Source of the DNA: Nocardia alni
GTDB taxonomy: Bacteria; Actinomycetota; Actinomycetes; Mycobacteriales; Mycobacteriaceae
Length of the DNA stretch: 54,913 nucleotides
NCBI RefSeq assembly: GCF_019038435.1
Contig: NZ_JAGPOX010000057.1
Location: 1-54,913 of the forward strand
Direction of reading: 5' to 3'
The first letter of the stretch is position 1. Every line of letters begins with the position of its first letter. Both the position numbers and the translations under genes were made by a program. Shown in pieces: positions 33,040 to 41,606 of the stretch. The notes under the pieces are model-generated. The model did not search any database. It had not been told where the DNA came from and was given only the letters and a program-made list of their open reading frames with translations.

Positions 33040-33964
33040 CGCGGAGGCGGCGGACGATCCGGCACCGCGGGCGGTCGTCGCCTCGGTGCTCGGATCGGGA
33101 ACACTCCTGATCGGCTTGTGGACACCTGGGCTCGCGGTAGCCGAGCGGTCGGTCGTGGCCTTGCTCTACGCGGTGGCCACCATCGCGGTGGCTGTAGGTT
33201 TCGCCCGTCGGCCGCGAGTCGATTTCTGGTCGCCGACCATTCGCACCGGACTGTACGTCTTCGGCATAGCCGGCGGAACATTGACGCTCACCATTGTTCC
33301 GGCGATTCTGATAACGCTGGCGCAGGTCCCGTCTCCGGTCCACTGGTTGGTCGTTTTACTCACCGTCGCTGTCGCCGCGCAACTCGAGCTTCCCGCCGTT
33401 GTGACGACCGGAATGCTCGGGATATCCCTCGCGGCCATGGTCGGCACGCACCTATCGATCACGGAAATCGTATTGGGGCACAGCGCCTTTCTCTCGCACG
33501 GTCTGCTCGCGACGATATACGCGTGCTTACCCGTCGCACTGACGGTCGTCGGCTGGGAACGGCTCGGGCTCGGCGCCTCCGGCAGGCGGCGGACTGCTGT
33601 CTGCCTCGCGATCACCATGGCGGTCACCGCCGTTGCCTTCTGGGGCGGCGCAGGTGTTCCCGGCCATCGGCACGAGGTGAGCCGCGCGTCGGCGATACTC
33701 GTGACGATCGCCGTCGCCGGCTATGCCGGGCGGAATATCGCGACGATGACGAACCTGCTTCGGGTGAGAAGGGGGATCCGGCTGACGAGGTTCTGTGTAG
33801 CCACCGGGTACACCGCACTCGCGGCCACCATCGCGGCGAACATGCCAGGCCTGACATTGCTGCCGCTCGTCTTTCCGGCGATAGCGACGGCGTGCCTGTA
33901 CATCCCGGTGATAATCGGTTCGGACAGATGTGCCCGCTACCGAGAAAACGGACCTTCGCGGTGA
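33011..33964 (+). CDS. Multi-pass membrane protein of unknown function
   Basis: A 317-residue protein with about nine hydrophobic segments from residue 20 onward and a hydrophilic first 17 residues. No transporter family motif was recognised. It overlaps the MetRS-like gene by 29 bases and ends the plus-strand operon, so it is co-expressed and may export the product or provide self-protection. It has no Walker motifs, so any transport would be secondary. Its stop is 29 bases from the convergent permease gene. Confidence 0.75.
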   Translation: MTRTERSSSDAEAADDPAPRAVVASVLGSGTLLIGLWTPGLAVAERSVVALLYAVATIAVAVGFARRPRVDFWSPTIRTGLYVFGIAGGTLTLTIVPAILITLAQVPSPVHWLVVLLTVAVAAQLELPAVVTTGMLGISLAAMVGTHLSITEIVLGHSAFLSHGLLATIYACLPVALTVVGWERLGLGASGRRRTAVCLAITMAVTAVAFWGGAGVPGHRHEVSRASAILVTIAVAGYAGRNIATMTNLLRVRRGIRLTRFCVATGYTALAATIAANMPGLTLLPLVFPAIATACLYIPVIIGSDRCARYRENGPSR

Positions 33965-33993
33965 ATTCGAGAACCATGCCTGGACATCACGAA

Positions 33994-35292
33994 TCAGGTC
34001 CCGGCCGTGAGGGTTTCCGGGCGCCGCGACAGCCGGCGCACGACGAGCGCGACGACGGCAACGGTGACGGGGATCCAGGCATGGACGATCGTGAACGGGA
34101 CGGCGACGGCCGTGAGGACAAGGCCCACTATCGGAAGCCACTTCGCCCGTCTGGGGAGAATCGCGATGGCGGCCGCCATCGCGACCAGGTAGACGTAGAC
34201 ACACAATGTCGACGGGATGATGACGATGGTCTCCGCGCCATAGCCGAACAGGTAGCCGACGAATATCCCGGCGCCACCCACGGCAGTGACGGCGGTGATC
34301 GCCATCCGCGGCTGGTCATTGCGACCCAGCCGGGCGATCGGGCGCGGCAGCCAGCCCTCCCGGGCGAGCGCGTAACCCAGGCGCGAGATCCCCGCGATGA
34401 ACGCGTTGGTGGTGCCGAGGCAGATGATCAGGGCTACCACCGCGGTGGCGACGGCCGCCGAGAATCCCAGACGGTCGTGCACGATCAGCCCGATCGACAG
34501 CCGATTGGTCTGCGCGTCACCGTATGTGCGAGTGCCGATCACCGAAATCGACGCTCCGATGTACAGCACGGACACCACGCCGATGGTGATCACCGTCGAG
34601 AGCCAGACTCCTCGTTTGGCATCGTGGAATTCCTCGGCGAGATGCGCGATGGCCTCCCAGCCCGCGAAGGCGAAGAAAAGAAGTACGGCCGCGCTCCCCA
34701 CGCCTTCGATACCGTGCGGAGCGAAAGGCGTGAAGGCGCTCCATCGAATAGCGGGAATCGCGAGGAAGATCGCGGCCAGAAGTATGACGGCCACCGCTGC
34801 CGCCAAGACGATCTGCACTCGTCCGCTCAGTTTCATCCCCTGCATATTGGCCGCGTACGCGACGAGCAGAATGGCGGCGCCGAATATATAGGCCCACACC
34901 CCCGGCAGCGCCATCGCGTGGGCGAGGTAGTAACCACCGGTCAACGGGACCACCGTCTGGCCGACCGCCCCGGCGATGAAATAAAGCCAGCCGACAATAC
35001 CGCCGACGGTGGAGCCGAACGCCAGGCGGACGTACGTGGCGACACCACCCGCGTCGCCCACTTCACCGACCAGGAGTGCGAACGTGAATGCCAGCGGAAT
35101 CCCGAGAAGACAGCTGAATATCCACGCGAGAATGGACGCCGGTCCCGCCATGGCCGCGGCCTGTCCGGGCAGAATCAGCACGCCCGCCCCCAGAATCGCG
35201 CTCGTGTACAGCGCAACACCTTGTCCCACACCGATACTGCGGCGCAGTCCGGTGGCGGCGGTCTTGTCCGCGCGATCCCGTTCGACAGTCAT
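33994..35292 (-). CDS. APC-family amino-acid permease/exporter (YjeH-like)
   Basis: A 432-residue APC-superfamily transporter with about 12 helices. The first helix carries VALYTSAILGAGVLILPG, the substrate-binding G(S/A)G(V/I) motif as in the YjeH branch, whose E. coli member exports methionine and branched-chain amino acids. It is convergent with the cluster operon and divergent from the GlxA-type regulator, so amino-acid-like product export or precursor uptake is plausible. The start is ambiguous: ATG at 35292 or 35316, neither with a strong ribosome-binding site. The frame extends to 35553 antisense to the regulator, which is rejected. Confidence 0.88.
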   Translation of the reverse strand: MTVERDRADKTAATGLRRSIGVGQGVALYTSAILGAGVLILPGQAAAMAGPASILAWIFSCLLGIPLAFTFALLVGEVGDAGGVATYVRLAFGSTVGGIVGWLYFIAGAVGQTVVPLTGGYYLAHAMALPGVWAYIFGAAILLVAYAANMQGMKLSGRVQIVLAAAVAVILLAAIFLAIPAIRWSAFTPFAPHGIEGVGSAAVLLFFAFAGWEAIAHLAEEFHDAKRGVWLSTVITIGVVSVLYIGASISVIGTRTYGDAQTNRLSIGLIVHDRLGFSAAVATAVVALIICLGTTNAFIAGISRLGYALAREGWLPRPIARLGRNDQPRMAITAVTAVGGAGIFVGYLFGYGAETIVIIPSTLCVYVYLVAMAAAIAILPRRAKWLPIVGLVLTAVAVPFTIVHAWIPVTVAVVALVVRRLSRRPETLTAGT

Positions 35293-35345
35293 GCACACAG
35301 TATTTGCGATTTCCATGTGACACCGAAAGCAGAAAGCTCGCCACG

Positions 35346-36347
35346 ATGCGAAACGAATCGGCCATGACGTCCGGGCGGCCGCGCGTCGCCGTCGTGCTCG
35401 TTCCCGGTTGCCCCGTCTTCGAGGCCTCCATCCCCTACGAGGTGTTCGGCCTGGATCGGCGCGACATCGCCGGCCCACACTGGTACCAGCTGAGCACACA
35501 TTCGCTGGAACAGCCGACAGTCTGTCTACAGCAAGGCTTTTCGATACCCACATCTCCGCTCGAGGAGATCACCCGTGCGCATACGGTGATCGTCCCCGGA
35601 TGTCACGCGATCGAGCAGACGGTCCCGCGCGCCTACACCGACGCTCTGGCCGCCGCCGCGGGTAACGGCGCACGGATCGTCTCGCTGTGCGACGGAGCGT
35701 TCATCCTCGCGCAAGCCGGTCTGCTCGACGGCGGGCCCGCCACCACCCACTGGATGTACACCGATACGCTGCGCAGCCGATACCCCGAGGTATCGGTCGA
35801 TCCATCCATCATCTACGTGCGGGCGGGAAACGTATGGACTTCCGCCGGGTCCGCTGCAGGGATAGACCTGTGTCTGGCGCTGGTCCGCGAGGACTTCGGC
35901 GCCGCCGTCGCCAACGAGGTCGCCTGCCGCATGGTCACCGCGCCACACCGATCCGGGAGCCAGGCCCAGTACTACCATCGCCGGGCCCTCGGCACGAACC
36001 GCGGCATCCCGGACCCCCTGCCCGAGGACATCCTCATCTGGGCGCGCGGACGGCTACCACACGGCCTGAACGTCACAGACCTGGCCGCCCGCGCCAATGT
36101 CAGCCACCGGACACTCACCCGGCGATTTCACCAGCACTACAAAGCGACACCCCAGCAATGGATTCTGGCCGAGAAGATCAAGCTCGCATGTGTGCTACTC
36201 GAGACCAGAATCGACTACGACATCTCCGTCGTCGCCCGCGAATCCGGCTTCGGCACGGCGCAAAATCTGCGGCAGCACTTCAGGAAACACCTCGAGTGCT
36301 CGCCGCAGCAATACCGATCATCCTTCGCGGCGGCAGCATCGAGGTGA
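35346..36347 (+). CDS. GlxA-type regulator (DJ-1/PfpI-like domain plus AraC DNA-binding domain)
   Basis: A 333-residue transcription factor. Residues about 10-180 are a DJ-1/PfpI (class I glutamine amidotransferase-like) sensor domain with the nucleophile-elbow-like SLCDGAFILAQAGLL, and residues about 220-325 the AraC-type double helix-turn-helix (VTDLAARANVSHRTLTRRFHQHYKATPQQWI, VARESGFGTAQNLRQHF). Relatives respond to amino-acid- or choline-like metabolites. The 53-base divergent gap to the permease implies joint control, and it is the only regulator inside the cluster. Start taken as ATG 35346, with ATG 35364 possible. A hairpin with TTTT follows the gene. Confidence 0.88.
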   Translation: MRNESAMTSGRPRVAVVLVPGCPVFEASIPYEVFGLDRRDIAGPHWYQLSTHSLEQPTVCLQQGFSIPTSPLEEITRAHTVIVPGCHAIEQTVPRAYTDALAAAAGNGARIVSLCDGAFILAQAGLLDGGPATTHWMYTDTLRSRYPEVSVDPSIIYVRAGNVWTSAGSAAGIDLCLALVREDFGAAVANEVACRMVTAPHRSGSQAQYYHRRALGTNRGIPDPLPEDILIWARGRLPHGLNVTDLAARANVSHRTLTRRFHQHYKATPQQWILAEKIKLACVLLETRIDYDISVVARESGFGTAQNLRQHFRKHLECSPQQYRSSFAAAASR

Positions 36348-36367
36348 TCACCGATCATCCAGGCAGC

Positions 36368-36401
36368 CACCCCGCGAACAACGTTGCGCGAGGGGGCTTT
36401 T
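36368..36401 (+). terminator. Probable intrinsic terminator after the GlxA-type gene
   Basis: CCCC-GCG (36370-36376) pairs with CGC-A-GGGG with one bulged A, ending in GGGGGCTTTT at 36392-36401. It lies in the 66-base gap between two convergent genes, and the T-run serves plus-strand transcription. Confidence 0.6.
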
Positions 36402-36413
36402 CACGCCCAGATT

Positions 36414-37694
36414 CTACGTGACGATCCGCAGCGGGTGCTCGATCAGGTCCTTCAGCTGCTGCAGGAATGTCGCAGCGACCGCGCCGTCGATGGCGCGGTG
36501 GTCGGCGGACAGGGTGACGCGCAGGATCTTGCGGGAGATCACCGTGCCCGAATCATCCAGGCGCAGTTCGTCGGTCGCGCCGCCGACGGCCAGGATGGCG
36601 GACTCCGGCGGGTTGATGACGGCGGTGAACTGTTCGATGCCGAACATGCCCAGGTTGGAGATGGTGAAGGTGCCGCCGGACATTTCCTCGGCGCGGAGCT
36701 TGCGGTCGCGGGCGCGCACGGCCTTGTCGCGGGACTCGGCGGCGATTTCCGAGACGCTCTTGCGGTCGGCGTCGTGGATCACCGGGACCAGCAGGCCCGC
36801 GGGGGTGGCTACCGCGACGCCGAGGTTGATCGCCTTGTGCCGCAGGAGTTTGTCGCCGGCGAAGCTCACGTTCACCGACGGGTCGGTGCGCAGGGTGGTG
36901 GCCACCGCCTTGACGAGCAGGTCATTCACGCTGACCTTGCCCTTGCCTGCGGACTCCAGCGTGCCGTTGATCTGCGCGCGGAAGGCCAGCAGGTCGGTGA
37001 CGTCGATCGCGCTGGTCAGGTAGATGTGCGGGGCCTGCTGCTTGCTCTCGGTGAGGCGAGTGGCCGAGACCTGTTGGATTCGGGTCAGCGGGATCTCGTC
37101 GTAGTCACCGGCGGAAAGGATGGCGGGCGTTGCGGCCGCGTCGGCGGGAACCGTCACGGGCGCGGGTTCCACCGTAGTATGGGCCGATTCGACATCGCGA
37201 CGAGTAATCCTGCCGCCCGGACCGGTTCCGGCTACGGCCGCCAGGTCGACGCCGAGTTCACGGGCGATCTTGCGGGCCAGCGGGGAGGACTTGTAGCGCC
37301 CACCTGCCGTCGGGACGTCATTCGCGGCAGGGGCGGGTGCGGCCTGGGTCGTCGCGGCGGCGCCGGTGTCGGCCGGGGACGCAGCGGGAGCACTTACGGA
37401 TCCGCCGGTAGCGGCCGAAGTCCCTTGCGGCGCGGCGCTTGTGGCGCTCGCGGCCCCGCTGCCATCCCCGACCAGTGCGATCGGTTCACCGATCGGCACC
37501 CGAGAACCCGCGTCGGCGAGGATGCGTTCCAGCACCCCGTCGTCGTAGGCCTCCAGCTCCATGAGCGCCTTGTCGGTCTCGATCTCGGCGATGACCTCGC
37601 CGCGGGTCACCTGGTCGCCCACCTGCTTGAGCCAGGAGGCGATGACGCCGTCCTCCATGGTGTCCGAGAGCCGGGGCATAGTGATTTCAGGCAT
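36414..37694 (-). CDS. Dihydrolipoyl acyltransferase (E2) of a 2-oxoacid dehydrogenase complex
   Basis: A 426-residue E2 core protein. A lipoyl domain (residues 1-78, with ETDKALMELEA containing the lipoylated Lys43), an Ala/Pro/Thr-rich flexible linker, a peripheral-subunit-binding domain (SSPLARKIARELGVDLAAVAGTGPGGRITRRDV, about 132-165) and the catalytic acyltransferase domain with the active-site ADHRAIDGA near the C-terminus. It transfers acyl groups from E1-bound intermediate to CoA. Last gene of the operon lpd-E1alpha-E1beta-E2. The lipoyl and catalytic motifs resemble pyruvate complexes, but a branched-chain or acetoin complex is not excluded. Confidence 0.93.
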   Translation of the reverse strand: MPEITMPRLSDTMEDGVIASWLKQVGDQVTRGEVIAEIETDKALMELEAYDDGVLERILADAGSRVPIGEPIALVGDGSGAASATSAAPQGTSAATGGSVSAPAASPADTGAAATTQAAPAPAANDVPTAGGRYKSSPLARKIARELGVDLAAVAGTGPGGRITRRDVESAHTTVEPAPVTVPADAAATPAILSAGDYDEIPLTRIQQVSATRLTESKQQAPHIYLTSAIDVTDLLAFRAQINGTLESAGKGKVSVNDLLVKAVATTLRTDPSVNVSFAGDKLLRHKAINLGVAVATPAGLLVPVIHDADRKSVSEIAAESRDKAVRARDRKLRAEEMSGGTFTISNLGMFGIEQFTAVINPPESAILAVGGATDELRLDDSGTVISRKILRVTLSADHRAIDGAVAATFLQQLKDLIEHPLRIVT

Positions 37695-37706
37695 GGTCGT
37701 CTTCTC

Positions 37707-38708
37707 TCAACGTCGGGCGCCCACGGCCGCAAGGGTTTCCACCGCGGCGGTGTACAGCGAGTCGGCGGACGGCAGGGCGATCCGCTCCAGCGGCTTGGCA
37801 TAGGGCAGCGGCACCTCGGCCATCGCCACGCGCCGCACCGGGGCGTCCAGGTAGTCGAACGCGCCGTCGGAGATGGAGGCGGCCAGCTCCGCGCCGATGC
37901 CGTAGGTCAGCCAGTCGTCCTCGCCGATCACCGCGCATCCGGTCTTGCGCACCGAGGCGACCAGCGTCTCGCGGTCCAGCGGGCGCAGGCTGCGCAGATC
38001 GATGACCTCGGCCGAGATGCCCTCGCCGGCAAGTCGTTCGGCGACCTGAGTGCAGACGGTCGCCATGCGGGAGTAGCCGATCAGGGTGATGTCGGAGCCC
38101 TCGCGGGTCACCGCCGCCTTGCCGATCTGCACGGGCGGCAGATCATCGAGGTTCTCGGGCACCTCGCCCTTGGAGTTGTACAGCGCCAGGTTCTCCAGGA
38201 ACAGGACCGGATCGTCGTCCTGGATCGAGGCACGCAGCAGCGCGGCCGCATCGGCGGGCGTGCTCGGCGCGACGACCTTCAGGCCCGGCACGAACGCGTA
38301 GTACAGCTCGATGTTCTGCGAATGGGTCGCACCCAGCTGCTGACCGCCGCCCCCGGGCGTGCGGATGACCATCGGCACGTTGGTCTGACCGCCGAACATG
38401 CCGTAGATCTTCGCCGCGTGGTTGACGATCTGGTCCAGGGCCAGCAACGAGAAGTTGATCGTCATGAGTTCCACGACCGGGCGCAGCCCGAGCATGGCCG
38501 CGCCGATGGCGGCGCCGACGAAACCCTCCTCGGCGATCGGTGTGTCGCGCACCCGCTTCTCGCCGAATTCGGCCAGCAGACCGGCGGTGATCTTGTAGGA
38601 ACCCTCGAAGACGCCGATCTCCTCCCCGATCAGGAAGACATCGTCGTCGCGCCGCATCTGCTGGCGCAGGGTCTCGCGAAGCGCTTCGCGGTAAGTGATG
38701 ACAGGCAA
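37707..38708 (-). CDS. 2-oxoacid dehydrogenase E1 component, beta subunit
   Basis: A 333-residue thiamine-diphosphate E1 beta subunit. TPP-contacting Glu in GEEIGVFEG, the AEEGFVGAAIGAAMLGLRPVVE stretch and the TIQDDDPVLFLEN and YGIGAELAASI segments match PdhB/AcoB-type proteins. It pairs with the alpha subunit encoded 10 bases upstream to decarboxylate a 2-oxoacid, most likely pyruvate. The start codon appears to be TTG at 38708 after AAGGAAA, which may lower its translation relative to neighbours. Confidence 0.92.
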   Translation of the reverse strand: MPVITYREALRETLRQQMRRDDDVFLIGEEIGVFEGSYKITAGLLAEFGEKRVRDTPIAEEGFVGAAIGAAMLGLRPVVELMTINFSLLALDQIVNHAAKIYGMFGGQTNVPMVIRTPGGGGQQLGATHSQNIELYYAFVPGLKVVAPSTPADAAALLRASIQDDDPVLFLENLALYNSKGEVPENLDDLPPVQIGKAAVTREGSDITLIGYSRMATVCTQVAERLAGEGISAEVIDLRSLRPLDRETLVASVRKTGCAVIGEDDWLTYGIGAELAASISDGAFDYLDAPVRRVAMAEVPLPYAKPLERIALPSADSLYTAAVETLAAVGARR

Positions 38709-38717
38709 GGTTTTTCC

Positions 38718-39812
38718 TTAGACGGCGAAGACCGGGTCGGCGGGCAGGCGGCGCTGTTCACCGGGCACCGGGGTCGCGTAGGTGTAGTCGAACAGGCTCG
38801 ACGGGTCGGGATGCGGGCTCGAGTCCGCGAATTCCACCGCGGCGGCGACGCTCTCGGTCACCTCGGCCTCGATCCCCGCGGCCGAGGACTCGGTCAGCAC
38901 ACCGGCCTCCAGAAGCCGGTTGTGCCACAGCGTGATCGGGTCGTGCTCGCGCGCGACCTCCACCGCCTCGCTGGTGCGGTACTTGGCCGGGTCCACCACC
39001 GAGTGGCCCTTGAGCCGATAGCTGACCGCCTCCAGCAGCGCCGGTTTGCCCTCGCGCCGGGCGGCCTCGATGAGCTCGCCGGCCGCATCCCGCACGGCCA
39101 GCACGTCGGTGCCGTCCACGCGCTCGCCGCGCAGGCGATAGGCGGCCGCGCGCTTCCACAGATCCGGTTCGGCCGAGGACTTCTCGACCGTGGTGCCCAT
39201 ACCGGTCTGGTTGTTGATCACCAGGAACACCACGGGCAGATTCCACAGCGCCGCGATGTTCAGCGACTCGTGGAACGCACCGATATTGGTTGTCCCCTCG
39301 CCCATCTGGCACACCACGACGTCGTCGTCACCGCGGTAGTCGATGGCCAGCGCGGCGCCGATCGCGAGCGGAACCTGGCCGCCCACAATGGCATAGCCGC
39401 CCAGCAGCCGGGTGGTGGTGTCGTACATGTGCATCGAGCCGCCCCAGCCCTTGGAGGTGCCGGTGGAGCGGCCGTACAACTCGGCCATGACCCGGCCGGG
39501 CTCGATGCCCTTGGCCAGCGCGTAGCCGTGCTCGCGGTAGTTGGTGAACAGGTAGTCCGTGGGCCGCATGGCCGCGCCGAGGCCCACGACGGTGGCCTCC
39601 TCGCCGAGGTTCAGGTGGCAGTAGCCGCCGATCTTGGCCTGCTGGTAGGCCTGGGCGGTGCGCTCCTCGAAGCGGCGCACGAACAGCATGTCGCGGTACA
39701 GCTCGCGCAGGCGATCCGGGCTCTCGCCGCCGAACGGCGGTTCGGCGTGATCGGATCCGGTGGCGGGCTTCGGCTTACGCGTGGTCTTACGGGGCGCGGT
39801 AGTGGTGGTCAC
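38718..39812 (-). CDS. 2-oxoacid dehydrogenase E1 component, alpha subunit
   Basis: A 364-residue E1 alpha subunit. After a charged, lysine/threonine-rich N-terminus of about 30 residues come the RFEERTAQAYQQAKIGGYCHLNLGEEA and YREHGYALAKG segments, the TPP motif MGEGTTNIGAFHESLN (GEG replacing the commoner GDG) and the phosphorylation-loop-like GHSVVDPAKYRT. GTG start at 39812 after GGAGAAC. It forms a heterotetramer with the beta subunit. Actinobacteria mostly use a homodimeric AceE for pyruvate, so this alpha2beta2 complex is an accessory or alternative one. Confidence 0.92.
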   Translation of the reverse strand: MTTTTAPRKTTRKPKPATGSDHAEPPFGGESPDRLRELYRDMLFVRRFEERTAQAYQQAKIGGYCHLNLGEEATVVGLGAAMRPTDYLFTNYREHGYALAKGIEPGRVMAELYGRSTGTSKGWGGSMHMYDTTTRLLGGYAIVGGQVPLAIGAALAIDYRGDDDVVVCQMGEGTTNIGAFHESLNIAALWNLPVVFLVINNQTGMGTTVEKSSAEPDLWKRAAAYRLRGERVDGTDVLAVRDAAGELIEAARREGKPALLEAVSYRLKGHSVVDPAKYRTSEAVEVAREHDPITLWHNRLLEAGVLTESSAAGIEAEVTESVAAAVEFADSSPHPDPSSLFDYTYATPVPGEQRRLPADPVFAV

Positions 39813-39822
39813 GACGTTCTCC

Positions 39823-41280
39823 TCAACGCTTGCGGGGCGGCGCGATGTGGACCGGCAGGCCGAGTCCGGCCAGGGCCGCCTCCATGCCGATCTCGCCGAG
39901 GGTGGGGTGGGCGTGAATGGTGTCGGCCAGCTCGTCGAGGGTGGCCTCCAGCGAAATCGCCAGGGCGCCTTCGGCGATCAGGTCGCTGGCCGACGGGCCG
40001 AAGATGTGCACGCCGAGCACCTCGGAGTGCTGCTTTCCGGCGACGATCTTCACGAACCCCTCGGTCTCGCCGAAGGTCTTGGCCCGGCCCAGCGCCGCGA
40101 ACGGGAATTTCGCGGTGATGACCTCGTGACCGGCCGCACGGGCGGCGTCCTCGGACAGCCCGACACTGGCGATCTCGGGGTGGGTGAAGGTCGCGGCGGG
40201 AATCACCGCGTAGTCGATATGCGCGGGGTGACCGGCGATCACGTCCGCGGCGGTCAGCCCCTGATGCGAGGCGACATGCGCCAGCAGCGCCTTACCGGTG
40301 ACGTCGCCGATCGCGTAGACGTGCTCGACGCCGGTGCGCAACTGCTCGTCGACCGGGATGAAACCCCGGGCGTCGGTGTCGATTCCGGCGATGTCCAGGC
40401 CGAGATCGGCGGTGTTGGGGCGGCGGCCGACGCCGACCAGCACCACGTCCGCGTCGATCTCGCGGGCCTGCGGGCCACCGACGTTCACGCGCAACGCGTT
40501 ATCGGCCTCGGCGATCCCGGTAACCGTCGAACCGGTCAGCACGGTGATACCGCGCTTGCTGAACGAGCGGCCCAGTGCGGTGCCGATCTCCTTGTCCTCC
40601 AGGGGAACCAGGCGATCCTGCATCTCCACCACGGTCACTTCGCTGCCGAAGGTGTGGAACAGGCTGGCCCATTCCGCGCCCACCGCGCTGCCGCCGATGA
40701 CGACGATCCGGCGCGGCGCCTCGGTCAGACCGAACGCGCCGTCGGAGGTGATCACGCCCGGCAGATCCGCCCCCGGAACGGGCAGCAGCGCCGGAACCGA
40801 GCCGGTCGCGACGATCACGTCGGCGGCGCTGACCTCGCGGACCCGGGTCTCGGTCGGCGCGGCGGCGTAGCGGGGACCGCCCGGGAAGATCGGTGAGGTT
40901 CCGGCCTGGAAGACCTGCACGGTGGTCGGGCCGGTGAAGCGGGCGTGGCCCTCGATCACGGTGACGCCGTTGGCCTTCAACAGGCCCGCGACACCGTCGG
41001 TCAGCTCCTTGACGATGCCGTCCTTGCGCTGCCGCACGACACCGAAGTCGAAGCGAACGTTATCGGCATACACACCGAAATCGGCTGCTGCGGTGACGGT
41101 CTGAAAGACCTCCGCAGAGCGCAGCATGGCCTTGGTGGGAATGCAGCCCCAGTTCAGGCAGACGCCACCCGGGCGCTCCTTCTCCACCAACCCCACCGAC
41201 AACCCGCGCTGCGCGGCACGAATGGCGGCCACATAGCCACCGGGACCGCCACCGATCACCAACAGATCGAATTCCGGCAC
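39823..41280 (-). CDS. lpdA: Dihydrolipoyl dehydrogenase (E3)
   Basis: A 485-residue flavoprotein disulfide reductase that reoxidises lipoyl groups using FAD and NAD+. FAD motif VIGGGPGGYVAAIRAAQRG near residue 7, redox-active disulfide in GGVCLNWGCIPTKA (about 39-52), NAD motif VIGGSAVGAEWASLF near 185, and the C-terminal HAHPTLGE with catalytic His-Glu. First gene of the dehydrogenase operon, GTG at 41280 behind AGGAG. Having its own E3 suggests the complex is independently regulated. Confidence 0.95.
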   Translation of the reverse strand: MPEFDLLVIGGGPGGYVAAIRAAQRGLSVGLVEKERPGGVCLNWGCIPTKAMLRSAEVFQTVTAAADFGVYADNVRFDFGVVRQRKDGIVKELTDGVAGLLKANGVTVIEGHARFTGPTTVQVFQAGTSPIFPGGPRYAAAPTETRVREVSAADVIVATGSVPALLPVPGADLPGVITSDGAFGLTEAPRRIVVIGGSAVGAEWASLFHTFGSEVTVVEMQDRLVPLEDKEIGTALGRSFSKRGITVLTGSTVTGIAEADNALRVNVGGPQAREIDADVVLVGVGRRPNTADLGLDIAGIDTDARGFIPVDEQLRTGVEHVYAIGDVTGKALLAHVASHQGLTAADVIAGHPAHIDYAVIPAATFTHPEIASVGLSEDAARAAGHEVITAKFPFAALGRAKTFGETEGFVKIVAGKQHSEVLGVHIFGPSASDLIAEGALAISLEATLDELADTIHAHPTLGEIGMEAALAGLGLPVHIAPPRKR

Positions 41281-41606
41281 TCGTGGTGCTCCTCATCTCG
41301 AACGATCACGACCCCGCACGGTTGTGGCTTGGGCCATCGTCACCGAGTCTTCTCGCGGCCGTGCGCACAAACAATGCCCTACCAGCCCAGCAATCGAATC
41401 ACCAGATTGTGCGCAGCGCCCAATCTGTACTCATCAGTAGGGCAGGTTTGCCCTCGTCACACCGATCCGGGGAGGCGGTATGCGGGCGGCGCGAAAACAC
41501 ACGCAACCGCCCCCGGCGAAGGTCGAAGGCCGGGGGCGGCTGTCCTGCTGTGACCGAAGGGTCACAGCAAACCCGCGCATCGTCGAGCGGGACGAATATC
41601 GGAGTA
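41281..41606. other. Intergenic region between lpd and carboxylic acid reductase
   Basis: 326 bases. The lower-coordinate part (41290-41460) is less GC-rich and presumably contains the promoter of the lpd operon. The rest holds two strong hairpins listed separately. No gene was recognised; the open frame at 41434-41853 is a shadow. Confidence 0.5.
41507..41569 (-). terminator. Tandem hairpin terminator downstream of carboxylic acid reductase
   Basis: Reading away from the reductase on the minus strand, the first hairpin is a perfect 10-bp stem (41546-41555 with 41560-41569) closed by a CTTC loop. The second is a perfect 11-bp GC stem (41507-41517 with 41529-41539), followed by a T-rich TTGCGTGTGTTTT. 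The pair lies 38-100 bases past the reductase stop and should stop transcription before the lpd promoter region. Confidence 0.75.

Noticed and set aside
36384..40118. A 1244-codon open frame on the plus strand
   Set aside because: Fully antisense to the E2, E1beta and E1alpha genes, rich in Arg/Gly/His/Asp as expected of a shadow frame in high-GC DNA, and without family motifs.
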